This document shows positions 1-8,206 of a DNA stretch of 64,000 nucleotides, piece by piece. This DNA is from an uncultured bacterium (GTDB lineage Bacteria; Bacteroidota; Bacteroidia; Bacteroidales; UBA932): the NCBI GenBank assembly GCA_949300025.1, contig CASGCS010000023.1, positions 1 to 64,000 of the forward strand, given 5' to 3'. The translations under genes and the position numbers were made by a program. The notes beneath the pieces are model-generated. The model saw only the letters and a program-made list of their open reading frames with translations, ran no database searches and had not been told where the DNA came from. Every line of letters starts with the position of its first letter. The stretch's first letter is position 1.

Positions 1-72
1 AAGAGGTACCCCGGCCTTCAATTGTTCAATGGCATTCGCCTTGAACTGTTCATAATCAAATGAATTACTCAT
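1..72 (-). CDS. IS256-family transposase, N-terminal fragment (runs off the window)
   Basis: Only the first 24 codons are inside the window, reading leftwards from an ATG at 70-72. The visible residues begin MSNSFDYEQFKANAIEQLKA and then GVPL. From memory this resembles the conserved start of Bacteroidota IS256-type (DDE, MULE-related) transposases, in which a KAQAIEELKAGxPLtGKdG-like stretch follows. The catalytic domain lies outside the window. The gene sits just inside the IS end described at 73-132, which supports the call. Family assignment rests on a short stretch, so it is likely but not certain. Confidence 0.72.
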   Translation of the reverse strand, partial: MSNSFDYEQFKANAIEQLKAGVPL

Positions 73-132
73 AATTAAAGTGTGTCTGTAAAGTTAATAA
101 TTTTTGCTTCCTTTACTTGACACACTTTAATT
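73..132. mobile_element. Right end of IS256-like element with a 14-bp inverted repeat before the transposase start
   Basis: Reading inward from about 132 on the minus strand, the end begins AATTAAAGTGTGTC and continues AAGTAAAGGAAGC; a GTGTCAAGTAAA-type terminus is typical of this IS group. The same 14 bases recur as a perfect reverse complement at 73-86 and 119-132, with a 32-nt spacer. In a transcript entering from outside, this would fold into a hairpin ending immediately before the transposase ATG. The other terminus is off the window, so no target duplication can be checked. Confidence 0.65.
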
Positions 133-225
133 TACAGTCTCGAAATATTTCCACCGATTAATCTGTGTATAGTCTCCACTGAAGAATTCAAGAGTTCTCC
201 ACTACATCTGGAGAGTACAGTTACG

Positions 226-3200
226 ATGAATATACCAGAGAGGCATTTCGACCTTTGTATGGACATATCCATGCTTTTACGCGACAATATCGATGCCCTA
301 TCTCTAAAGATTGATGCCGATGCTGTTTATTTAATACGCTCTTCGCACTATAAAAAACGGGAACGGATGATTTACACGGCAGAGAATATTCAATATCCTC
401 CATTGGTCCAAAAAGACGGAACGGGCTCTTATGTGGCCATTAAAGAGCGTGAGGAGATCCTAATATATTTTCTTCGTGATGTATTTCGTAAGCCATCATT
501 CCGTCCTGGGCAGTTGCCCATACTCAGCCATACGTTAGCAGATAAGACAACTATTGGACTGTTGCCGACGGGCGGAGGTAAATCACTGACATATCAGCTT
601 TCTTGTCTCTTACAGCCAGGAGTTTCTATTATTGTCGATCCCTTGGTATCTCTTATGGTTGATCAAATACGAGGCTTACGCGAATCTCGTATTGACGTTT
701 GCGATTGTGTTAATAGCGGAATGGATGCAAAAGAGAAAGCAAAGAAACTGAATTCGCTCCAAAATGGCACGGTCCTTTTTATGTTGCTTTCACCGGAACG
801 TTTTATGATGAAAAACTTCCGTTCGAGTTTACTAACAATGACAGAGAAGAATCATATGTATTTTTCATATGGCATTATTGATGAGGTTCATTGTGTTTCA
901 GAATGGGGACATGATTTCCGTACTTCATACTTACATCTCGGGAGAAACATGATTAACTTCATGCATACTAAATCACAACGCCCACTTTCAATTATAGGAC
1001 TTACTGCTACAGCCTCTTTTGATGTGCTTGCTGATGTGGAGCGTGAATTGACTCTTGGAGGCAATCTTACTATTGATAGTGAAACAATAGTTAGACCAGA
1101 ATCTGATACTCGTCCAGAGCTAACATATCGAATTGTGGAGGTACGTTCAAATTTTGACAAACTAAGAGAACCTGCAGAGTTGTATGTGCTAAAGGCTAAG
1201 TCTAATTGGGAATTAAAGGACATAGTCGCAACAGAAAAGAAAAACAGAATGTATTCTCTTCTTCATGAGATACCATCTGATATCGAGTTGCTTAATCAAA
1301 ATGAGACAACGGAAACACAGATTGCACATATTCCGGGCTTCGAATCGGATTGCTTTTTTGCTCCAGATAGTACCCGACACTATCCCAATGCCGGAATAAT
1401 ATTCTGTCCTCATGCTCATGGAACATTCGGAGTTGAGGATAATGTTTGGGGAACTCGCACAGGTATATCTACAGAATTACGGGTCAATGAGCAAGATTTG
1501 GTAATCGGAACTTTTGTTGGAGGCGATCATCCATCTGGAGACATGAAATCGTTTAATGAGAATGAGCAAAGCGTGATGGTTGCTACCAAAGCATTTGGTA
1601 TGGGTATTGACAAACCCAATATTCGATATACAATCCATATCAATCATCCTTCGTCTATCGAGAGTTATGTTCAAGAAGCAGGACGTGGTGGCCGTGACAA
1701 AAAGCACGCAATTTCCTATGTTCTTTTTGACCCAACAGAATATATAGAATTAACGATTGATAAAATCAATGACATCCGCTATTTAATGGGACAGGATGAC
1801 CCTGTGTGGCTTGAACGCTATATCAACAAGTTTATTCTTGCTGATGACATACGAGATTTATGCCAACATAATGGAGCGACAGAAGAACAGACAGACAGGA
1901 TTATCGATATTATTCGTAAACAAGGTTTTCTTGAAAATATAGATAAGGACATCAATCTGTGGTTCCATAACAATTCTTTCAGAGGATTGTTTAAGGAAAA
2001 GGTCATTCTTGTTGAATTGACCGACCGCATAATGAATGCAAAGCCAACGCGTTTGATTGAGGTACAAGGCAAGCTGAGAGATTTAACAGGCAATGAAGAT
2101 GTCTGCTTAAAAATTTCTGCACAGAAAAAGAGTATTATTATTTTTTCAGAAGAGGACAATAATAAACAATATGGGTATATATTTCTGGACACATTAACTC
2201 CAACTTATAGGTACACTGATTTTGATTACAATCTATGTTCATATATCTCAGGCTTACTTATCAACATTCTCAGTAGTTATCCAGAACACACACCGGCCTA
2301 TCTACTTAAACCGCTTGAAGGTGAAGATAACATTGTTGAAGGTATTTATCAAGCGATGGCAAATGCAGATGAAGATGGCAATGCCAGTGTTGTGGTGTCA
2401 TGGGAGAATAATATAAAACAAGACCCGGAAGGATTTGAGAAGGCTATTAAGGACGAAATCTCCAAAATATCCCAGGCTCAGGGATGGGCTGATATAAATG
2501 AAGAGAGATATGGCAAACTGGATTTAAATAAAATTGATGATTTTGAACAACTTATCACCAAAATCTTAAAATGCTCAGGGGACAGTGCATGGTTAAGACA
2601 TCATGCAAACAGAGATGCGTATCGCAAATTGAGAATGGCTTTCTGTAAGAAGCGAGATAAGGATGACACAGACAAGGCAATATATCGTTTATGTTGTATA
2701 GGTCTTGTAGATGATGTTACTATTGATTATTTATCACAGACTTATGAATTGAAAATACACAAGCGTACCGATGAAGAGTTCAAACAGAATATGCTTGAAT
2801 TCTTCTGTAAGTATTATTCGACTGAACAAGCACAGAAGAAAGTAAATGAGATTGACAAGCAAAAAGGGCGTAATTACTTAGATAAGTGTTTAGGGTATCT
2901 AACGGCTTTCGTATATGAAAATCTTGAAAAAAAGAGGTATCGTGCGATAGAAGATATGAGAATTGCCTGTGAGAATAGCATTATAGAAAGGCAGTTGAAT
3001 GGTAATGATGAATGGTTAAAGGAGTTTATCCACCTCTATTTCCATTCAAAATACGCTAGGACAGGTTATCGAGTAGATGACAAACCTTGCTCCTTAAAAG
3101 ATGATACTGATATCGAAGGTAATGATGGGTTTGATGTCGTACAAAAGTACATTGACATCATCAATCCCGAAAAAGATAATTCCGGAAGTGAAATCGACAA

Positions 3201-3549
3201 TATTAAACATCTCTACGGAGCAACATTGCTCTGTTTAAGAGCACATCCAGACAATGCAGCACTACAACTTTTGCTTGTATATTGTATAACTGTTCTTGGC
3301 GCAGGTAACAACGAAACTCTAAAGTCAAATGCTTACAACAATTATATTGAAGGCTTTATGGCACTGTACCATAATGTCAACTCTAAAGTATGGGAGTACG
3401 TTGACACATTCAACAATCACCTTGCCGCTAAAGTTCGAGACGATGATGACTTCATCAAAGACAAACTGATAGAAAATGGGAAAAAGACAATTACTCTTTT
3501 CATCTATGACGAGAAAATAAACGAATTTGCAAACAAATATCTAAATTGA
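226..3549 (+). CDS. RecQ-like superfamily 2 DNA helicase with long C-terminal extension, probably 5'-truncated
   Basis: A 1,107-residue ATP-dependent helicase of the RecQ group. Motif I is LLPTGGGKS at about 112-120. Motif II is DEVH at 219-222, inside the RecQ-type context CVSEWGHDFR. Motif III is GLTATAS. Motifs V-VI are GMGIDKPNIR and QEAGRGGRD near 470-490. About 160 residues of unrecognised sequence separate the two RecA-like lobes, and roughly 570 residues follow the core with no RQC or HRDC domain that I recognise. The frame is open upstream from ATG 226 back to 121, at the IS256 end, and the upstream residues look protein-like (YSLEIFPPINLCIVSTEEF). The native start was therefore probably lost to the IS, and 226 is only the first remaining ATG. 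A coiled-coil membrane protein follows six bases later. A role in DNA repair or phage defence is inference. Confidence 0.8.
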   Translation: MNIPERHFDLCMDISMLLRDNIDALSLKIDADAVYLIRSSHYKKRERMIYTAENIQYPPLVQKDGTGSYVAIKEREEILIYFLRDVFRKPSFRPGQLPILSHTLADKTTIGLLPTGGGKSLTYQLSCLLQPGVSIIVDPLVSLMVDQIRGLRESRIDVCDCVNSGMDAKEKAKKLNSLQNGTVLFMLLSPERFMMKNFRSSLLTMTEKNHMYFSYGIIDEVHCVSEWGHDFRTSYLHLGRNMINFMHTKSQRPLSIIGLTATASFDVLADVERELTLGGNLTIDSETIVRPESDTRPELTYRIVEVRSNFDKLREPAELYVLKAKSNWELKDIVATEKKNRMYSLLHEIPSDIELLNQNETTETQIAHIPGFESDCFFAPDSTRHYPNAGIIFCPHAHGTFGVEDNVWGTRTGISTELRVNEQDLVIGTFVGGDHPSGDMKSFNENEQSVMVATKAFGMGIDKPNIRYTIHINHPSSIESYVQEAGRGGRDKKHAISYVLFDPTEYIELTIDKINDIRYLMGQDDPVWLERYINKFILADDIRDLCQHNGATEEQTDRIIDIIRKQGFLENIDKDINLWFHNNSFRGLFKEKVILVELTDRIMNAKPTRLIEVQGKLRDLTGNEDVCLKISAQKKSIIIFSEEDNNKQYGYIFLDTLTPTYRYTDFDYNLCSYISGLLINILSSYPEHTPAYLLKPLEGEDNIVEGIYQAMANADEDGNASVVVSWENNIKQDPEGFEKAIKDEISKISQAQGWADINEERYGKLDLNKIDDFEQLITKILKCSGDSAWLRHHANRDAYRKLRMAFCKKRDKDDTDKAIYRLCCIGLVDDVTIDYLSQTYELKIHKRTDEEFKQNMLEFFCKYYSTEQAQKKVNEIDKQKGRNYLDKCLGYLTAFVYENLEKKRYRAIEDMRIACENSIIERQLNGNDEWLKEFIHLYFHSKYARTGYRVDDKPCSLKDDTDIEGNDGFDVVQKYIDIINPEKDNSGSEIDNIKHLYGATLLCLRAHPDNAALQLLLVYCITVLGAGNNETLKSNAYNNYIEGFMALYHNVNSKVWEYVDTFNNHLAAKVRDDDDFIKDKLIENGKKTITLFIYDEKINEFANKYLN

Positions 3550-3555
3550 TAAACT

Positions 3556-4350
3556 ATGCCATACGACATTAACGCCGCTTTAGAACGGTTGGAGAAAAAT
3601 CTTCAAAACTTGGATTCCGCTAGGGAGCAGGTTGAGAATACAGTAAATGCCAGCAATAATTTAAAGCAAATAGTAATAGACTACATAGAATCTATTACTG
3701 AACTCCGTAGTGATATTCAGGAATGGGAAGAACAACTGAAGCAGTCACAGGATGGTCTCTTTACTAGAGCTCAAGATACTTTTGCTGTACTGAAAACATC
3801 ATGTGATACTATATCCGCAGAATTCAAATCCTCTACGAATAATACTTTAAACAAATTCTCAGAACAAACCATAATTTTCACAGAACGTGTCGATAAATTG
3901 ATTACACTATGTGAGGTGTTCAAGTCCTCTATATCTGAGATAAATACAATCAAAGACACACTTATTGAGTTGGCAACGGCATTCAACAAGTCCAAAGAAA
4001 ATCAAGACCAAACTTTATCAAATATAATCGGGAGAATTACAGAACTGCCTGTTACGGTCAAAGGTTATACAGATTGGATCGCTCGACAGATGGATGAACG
4101 ACATAGGGAATTTTGCCAAAAAATAGATGATTCGATAACAAAAACCGAAATAATTATTCAAAAACTGGATAGTCTCACGAAAACATGCGACAATATTCAA
4201 AAAATCTGTAGCGATATAAAAATTTCAATAGATGATGTTAAAAATACAGCTACCGCACATTATGAATCCCTTTCCAAATCCATCAATATCAATCGGTGGA
4301 TTATTATTGCTGGAATAATGATTCTTACAGCTTTACATTTTATTAAATAG
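3556..4350 (+). CDS. Coiled-coil protein with C-terminal transmembrane anchor, unknown function
   Basis: I do not recognise the family. The 264 residues are almost entirely helical and heptad-like, with many Asn, Glu, Lys, Ser and Ile residues and no Cys-rich or enzymatic motif. The last 20 residues form one hydrophobic segment (INRWIIIAGIMILTALHFIK), so the protein is probably a tail-anchored cytoplasmic coiled coil. It starts six bases after the helicase stop and ends four bases before an ADP-ribosylglycohydrolase fragment, which indicates a three-gene operon. Its base composition is as AT-rich as the helicase gene and unlike the genes after 4582. It could be a scaffold or sensor working with the helicase, but that is inferred only from the operon. 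Confidence 0.6.
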   Translation: MPYDINAALERLEKNLQNLDSAREQVENTVNASNNLKQIVIDYIESITELRSDIQEWEEQLKQSQDGLFTRAQDTFAVLKTSCDTISAEFKSSTNNTLNKFSEQTIIFTERVDKLITLCEVFKSSISEINTIKDTLIELATAFNKSKENQDQTLSNIIGRITELPVTVKGYTDWIARQMDERHREFCQKIDDSITKTEIIIQKLDSLTKTCDNIQKICSDIKISIDDVKNTATAHYESLSKSININRWIIIAGIMILTALHFIK

Positions 4351-4354
4351 AATT

Positions 4355-4513
4355 ATGTTAGGATCTATTATTGGAGACGTCATAGGTTCTATCTATGAGT
4401 TCCACAACGTAAAAAGGACAGATTTTGACCTGTTCAGTAAGGACAGTCGCTTCACAGACGATTCCACTATGACCATTGCCGTTTTATTCCACTATCTCAG
4501 ACACACTTTTTGA
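4355..4513 (+). pseudogene. ADP-ribosylglycohydrolase (DraG family), N-terminal 52-codon remnant
   Basis: The reading frame starts MLGSIIGDVIGSIYEF and includes FTDDSTMT. These are the two N-terminal DraG/ARH-family landmarks: GDxxGSxyE, and the (F/A)DDxxMT motif whose Asp/Thr residues bind the magnesium pair. Family members usually exceed 250 residues; here TGA follows LRHTF after 52 codons and nothing recognisable continues in other frames, because the next gene (4582) is on the opposite strand. The gene is therefore a truncated remnant. The break contains the 10-mer GACACACTTT, which also forms the outer end of the IS256 element at 119-128. The start is four bases after the coiled-coil gene's stop, consistent with a former operon that could reverse ADP-ribosylation. 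Confidence 0.78.
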
Positions 4514-4581
4514 AACAGTATCCAGCAAAGCGGCCGAATCCATATAAAAGGGGCGCATTCACTAAGAAAAGAGGAAAAAGG

Positions 4582-5832
4582 CTAAAGGTGGAAACGCAGG
4601 CCTATCTCGGCCTCAATCTGCAACGGCTGCGCAGTTCTTATGCTGGCCTCCACATCGGAATCGAAATAGTAGACAACTCCGGGTTCCAGATAAAGTCCGA
4701 ACTTGTTTGCAAACTTGTATTCCAGACCGAATCCGCCGTTTATCGAATACTGCACACCTTCAACATCGTCCTTGAACCTTTTTACATCGCCGTCATAACT
4801 GGTGAGTTTGTAAGAGGCTCTGACACCTTTTTCTATTGAACCTCCCGCATTTGCATAAAGATAAAAGTTCTTGCTGTCCATCAGCGAAATATACAGGTTT
4901 ACAGGAACGCCTATATAGTGCAGCGTCTGGTCGACATCATAATAGCGTTTGTTGAGCAGGCCTTCGTAACTGCTTCTGAGCATCGAGTAATTCAAACCCA
5001 CGCCCAAAGCAAGTCTCTCGGTAAGTTTCAGCTGAGCCTGAACGCCTACATTCAGCGGAATGGAATATTTTATATCCGATATCTGTTCTATTGCATCTGC
5101 GTTGTCGCTTGGCCTTGGAGTGGGCAATACGCTTCCCGGAGGAACCGGCGCGCTCTGAGATATACCATAGGCAGAGGCCGCTGAACTGGAAGCAGTGGCA
5201 CCCAGCCCGGAATTTATTGAAAACGATGCAATCCTGCTCTTGCGCCTGTGCATAGCGTTATCCTGGGCAGCCCAGAAACGGCCTGTCTCTTCCGGTTCAT
5301 TCCTTACCTCTTCTCTCTGCCTGGCTGCAGAAGTTTCTGAAACGCTTTCACCGGAGGCGCCTGTATCTGTGGCATCAGCCTCTTCTGCGCTGTACTCATC
5401 CTTTGCCACTTCTGTACCGGAGAAAGTCTCCATGAACTCAGTTTCCGTTCTCTTTCCGGAATCTGAAATATAGCCGCTGTTTTCGGCCAACAGGCCTCCG
5501 GATTTTGCAATCTGCACTGAAACGGGAACGACCGAATCTCTTTCTGTCTCTACCGGAAGGGTTCTTATCAGGGAATCACCTGCTACCGCTATCCGTTCCG
5601 GCATATCGGGCAGCACTGTATTTCCGTTTTCCGGGCCTTTGACAAACAGCCCTACAAGCAATACGGCAGCGGCAGCCACGGCTGAAATTCTGTAGAACAA
5701 CATCATCCTTCTCCGTTTTAACTGCAGCGCATCCAAAGACTTGACAAGAGACTCCCAGCACGAGGCATCTACAGGCTCGTTGTAGTCTGCAAATCTGTCT
5801 TTCAGATTTTTATATATATCGTTATCTGCCAT
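4582..5832 (-). CDS. Anti-sigma-like N-terminus fused to outer-membrane beta-barrel domain
   Basis: A 416-residue protein. Residues 1-40 form a short polar domain containing a conserved-looking Trp (ASCWESLVKSL), followed by one hydrophobic segment at about 44-64 (YRISAVAAAAVLLVGLFVKG). A long low-complexity Ser/Glu/Ala linker follows, then from about 245 a beta-strand-rich barrel of the kind found in Bacteroidota porin-family proteins (LNVGVQAQLKLTERLALGVG, GLEYKFANKFGLYLEPGV), ending in the terminal Phe-His-Leu typical of barrels. Its start overlaps the end of the ECF sigma gene by 11 bases, so the N-terminus is plausibly the anti-sigma domain. How one chain spans the inner membrane and also inserts a barrel in the outer membrane is unresolved from sequence. 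The anti-sigma role is inferred from position. Confidence 0.68.
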   Translation of the reverse strand: MADNDIYKNLKDRFADYNEPVDASCWESLVKSLDALQLKRRRMMLFYRISAVAAAAVLLVGLFVKGPENGNTVLPDMPERIAVAGDSLIRTLPVETERDSVVPVSVQIAKSGGLLAENSGYISDSGKRTETEFMETFSGTEVAKDEYSAEEADATDTGASGESVSETSAARQREEVRNEPEETGRFWAAQDNAMHRRKSRIASFSINSGLGATASSSAASAYGISQSAPVPPGSVLPTPRPSDNADAIEQISDIKYSIPLNVGVQAQLKLTERLALGVGLNYSMLRSSYEGLLNKRYYDVDQTLHYIGVPVNLYISLMDSKNFYLYANAGGSIEKGVRASYKLTSYDGDVKRFKDDVEGVQYSINGGFGLEYKFANKFGLYLEPGVVYYFDSDVEASIRTAQPLQIEAEIGLRFHL

Positions 5833-6382
5833 ACTCTTCTCTCCTCAACTTTTCCTGAAGCCAGGCCCTTGCCCTGCTGAACTGCGACCTTGCCCCGCTC
5901 TCTGTTATACCCAGCGCCTTGGCTATTTCACTATGAGAATACCCTTCAATCGCATACATGTTGAAAACAGTTCTGTACCCGGCCGGCATGCTCATTATGA
6001 TATTGAGCAATGTCTTGGTTTCCATGTTTTCAATCGCCAGCCCCGACGTCGAATGCATCGATTCGGCCGACTCCAGCTCCTGCGAGAATTTAAGGACGTC
6101 ATCCTTGCGCAGCTGCATCAGCGCCGTATTGATGAAAATCCTGCGTGCCCAACCTTCAAAAGAGCCGTCCCGCCTGTATGTGTGCAATTTTGAAAAGAGC
6201 GTTATAAAACCGTCGTGCAATATGTCTTTTGCAAGTTCCCTGTCACCCACATATCTTATACACACCGGATACATCCGTGAAGCGAGCCTGTCGTACATCG
6301 TCTTCTGCGCCAGCCTGTCATTTTTCAGGCATCCGTCAATCACGGGCCAGTATGGGTCAGGGATGGGTTTTCTTTGCTCCAT
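5822..6382 (-). CDS. ECF-type RNA polymerase sigma factor
   Basis: A 186-residue extracytoplasmic-function sigma factor. Region 2 lies at about 20-90 (AKDILHDGFITLFSKLHTY, then GSFEGWARRIFINTALMQLR). Region 4 with its helix-turn-helix lies at about 125-180 (MPAGYRTVFNMYAIEGYSHSEIAKALGITESGARSQFSRAR). Length and domain order are normal for the class, and no sensor domain is attached. The stop overlaps the barrel/anti-sigma gene by 11 bases, so the two are translationally coupled and probably form a sigma/anti-sigma unit. The upstream gap to the divergent TPR gene is about 90 bases and AT-rich. The regulon cannot be read from this window. Confidence 0.92.
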   Translation of the reverse strand: MEQRKPIPDPYWPVIDGCLKNDRLAQKTMYDRLASRMYPVCIRYVGDRELAKDILHDGFITLFSKLHTYRRDGSFEGWARRIFINTALMQLRKDDVLKFSQELESAESMHSTSGLAIENMETKTLLNIIMSMPAGYRTVFNMYAIEGYSHSEIAKALGITESGARSQFSRARAWLQEKLRREEYGR

Positions 6383-6444
6383 AACTCACGATTAATAGAT
6401 GCAATAATAGGAATAAAAGTTGCAAGAATAAAAAAAAATTAGAG

Positions 6445-6452
6445 TATTTTTG
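6445..6452 (+). promoter_or_regulatory. Bacteroides-type -7 box before the TPR gene
   Basis: TATTTTTG matches the TAnnTTTG consensus exactly and lies 21 bases before ATG 6473. A partial -33 element (GTTG near 6419-6422) lies at about the right distance. The position leaves a very short 5' leader. Confidence 0.45.
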
Positions 6453-6472
6453 TAACTGTAAGTAGTTCTGTG

Positions 6473-8206
6473 ATGATTAGCTTTAAAGGTTTTACAAAGA
6501 CAACGCTTTTAACCCTGCTTATACTTGCCCTGTCTTGGAAAAATACACAAGCACAAGATATTATAGACAGCATAAGCATAGCGAAGAACTTAAAAAACGA
6601 AAACTTCCTCGATGCAGTAAAGGCATATAACGACAACGAACTTGAGAAGGCGCAGGGTCTTTTCTACCAGGTTCTCGGCATGGAGCCCGACAATGATGCA
6701 TCCTACTATTACCTGGCCAACATAGCCCTGAAAAACAAGGATATTCCCACGGGAGAACTTCTGCTGAGGAAGGCCATTGGAATAGACAGCGCCAATTACT
6801 GGTACAAGGACCTTCAGGCCAAGGTAATGATAACTTCCAACAGGCTTGACGAGGCTATAGAAATATATGAGAAGCTTATAGCCGATTTTCCCTCCAAGAC
6901 AAACATCTACTTTACGCTCATAAATCTCTACATGAGCCGTAACGACATTGAAAAGTCCAGACAGACGCTCGACAGGATTGAAACCATTGCCGGCAGGAAT
7001 GAATCCACCGCCCTGGCCCGGTTCAACATATACAGCGTAAACAGGGAGTGGACCCGGGCTGTAGAATATCTGGTTGATTTCGACAGTGAAATACAGTCTG
7101 CCAAAATCGAGACCCTTATAGGAGACCTGTACACCAACATGTATAAAGACTCTCTGGCGCTGGTATACTACAACAAGGCGCTCCGCACATCGCCGGACTA
7201 CGACCTTGCCCGATTCGGGATAGCGGAACTCTACAGACGGGAGGGAGACTACGACATGTACTTCAAGCATATTATTCCGTTTCTCTCCAACCCTGATCTT
7301 AACAGAGACATTCTGAGCGATTACCTTACAAGGATACTCTCAACGCCGGGGTTCATGACACGGCACAAAGAGCAGCTCGACACGCTCATATCGCAGTGCG
7401 CCCAATCGCACGCGTCAGACTCCACCATCTCGTATATCTGCGCCACTTACTTCTCACAGTCAGGCGAGCCTGAACGAGGCCTGGAATTGCTGAAAAACAA
7501 CGCAGACCTCTATCCAAACGACATAAGGGCCTTCTTCACTTACCTCTCTCTGCTCTTTTATACCGAAGAGTGGGATACCGTTGAACGGGAATGCAAGGCA
7601 GCTCTGGAGAAGTTCAACAATAATCCAGACATCCTGCAGGCCCTCGGGCTCTCGTATTACCACAATCAGAGATACGACAAGGCTATCGCAACATATCAGT
7701 CTCTTGTAAATACACTAAGGACTAAAGGTGACACTACGTTTCTTGTTTCGGCATACACCACACTGGCAGACCTCTATCACGAGGCCGGAGAGAGCAAGCA
7801 GGCCTATTCGAACTACGAAAAGGCCCTGAAGCTCGACAAGGCCTATCTGCCGGCCCTGAACAACTACGCCTACTACCTTTCACTGCAGAACAGGCAGTTG
7901 AAAAAGGCTCTGTCCATGAGCAAGATTACCATTGAAAAAGAGCCCGACAACCCTACATACGTAGACACTTATGCATGGATTCTCTATCTGATGGGCCAGT
8001 ATCACGAAGCAAAGGCCATGCTCAAGCATGCCATGCTTTACGGAGGGACAGAGAGCGGAGACATCCTGGACCATTATGCAGAGGTCCTTTATGCCCTGAA
8101 GGAATACGACCTTGCATTTATCTATTGGGAACAGGCCAAGGCCAAAGAGCCGGAATTGGACTTAACAGAAAAAATCGAGCAGCGTAGGGCTGCAATAGGC
8201 AGATAA
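6473..8206 (+). CDS. Secreted tetratricopeptide-repeat (TPR) protein
   Basis: About 577 residues with an N-terminal signal peptide (FTKTTLLTLLILALSWKNTQAQ, cleavage likely after AQA). Most of the remainder is repeats of 34-residue helical pairs, for example AQGLFYQVLGMEPDNDASYYYLANIAL and QAYSNYEKALKLDKAYLPALNNYAYYL. TPR arrays bind partner proteins; the location should be periplasm or inner face of the outer membrane. GTG at 6470 is in frame immediately before ATG 6473, and I prefer the ATG. The stop shares a base with the ATG of the EnvC-like gene (TAATG at 8204-8208), so the two are translationally coupled. That suggests a scaffold acting with the murein hydrolase activator, though no partner is shown directly. 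Confidence 0.85.
   Translation: MISFKGFTKTTLLTLLILALSWKNTQAQDIIDSISIAKNLKNENFLDAVKAYNDNELEKAQGLFYQVLGMEPDNDASYYYLANIALKNKDIPTGELLLRKAIGIDSANYWYKDLQAKVMITSNRLDEAIEIYEKLIADFPSKTNIYFTLINLYMSRNDIEKSRQTLDRIETIAGRNESTALARFNIYSVNREWTRAVEYLVDFDSEIQSAKIETLIGDLYTNMYKDSLALVYYNKALRTSPDYDLARFGIAELYRREGDYDMYFKHIIPFLSNPDLNRDILSDYLTRILSTPGFMTRHKEQLDTLISQCAQSHASDSTISYICATYFSQSGEPERGLELLKNNADLYPNDIRAFFTYLSLLFYTEEWDTVERECKAALEKFNNNPDILQALGLSYYHNQRYDKAIATYQSLVNTLRTKGDTTFLVSAYTTLADLYHEAGESKQAYSNYEKALKLDKAYLPALNNYAYYLSLQNRQLKKALSMSKITIEKEPDNPTYVDTYAWILYLMGQYHEAKAMLKHAMLYGGTESGDILDHYAEVLYALKEYDLAFIYWEQAKAKEPELDLTEKIEQRRAAIGR

Noticed and set aside
4510-4839. Lys/Arg-rich 109-residue plus-strand frame after the ADP-ribosylglycohydrolase remnant
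   Set aside because: Most of it is antisense of the barrel gene, and it does not continue the glycohydrolase.
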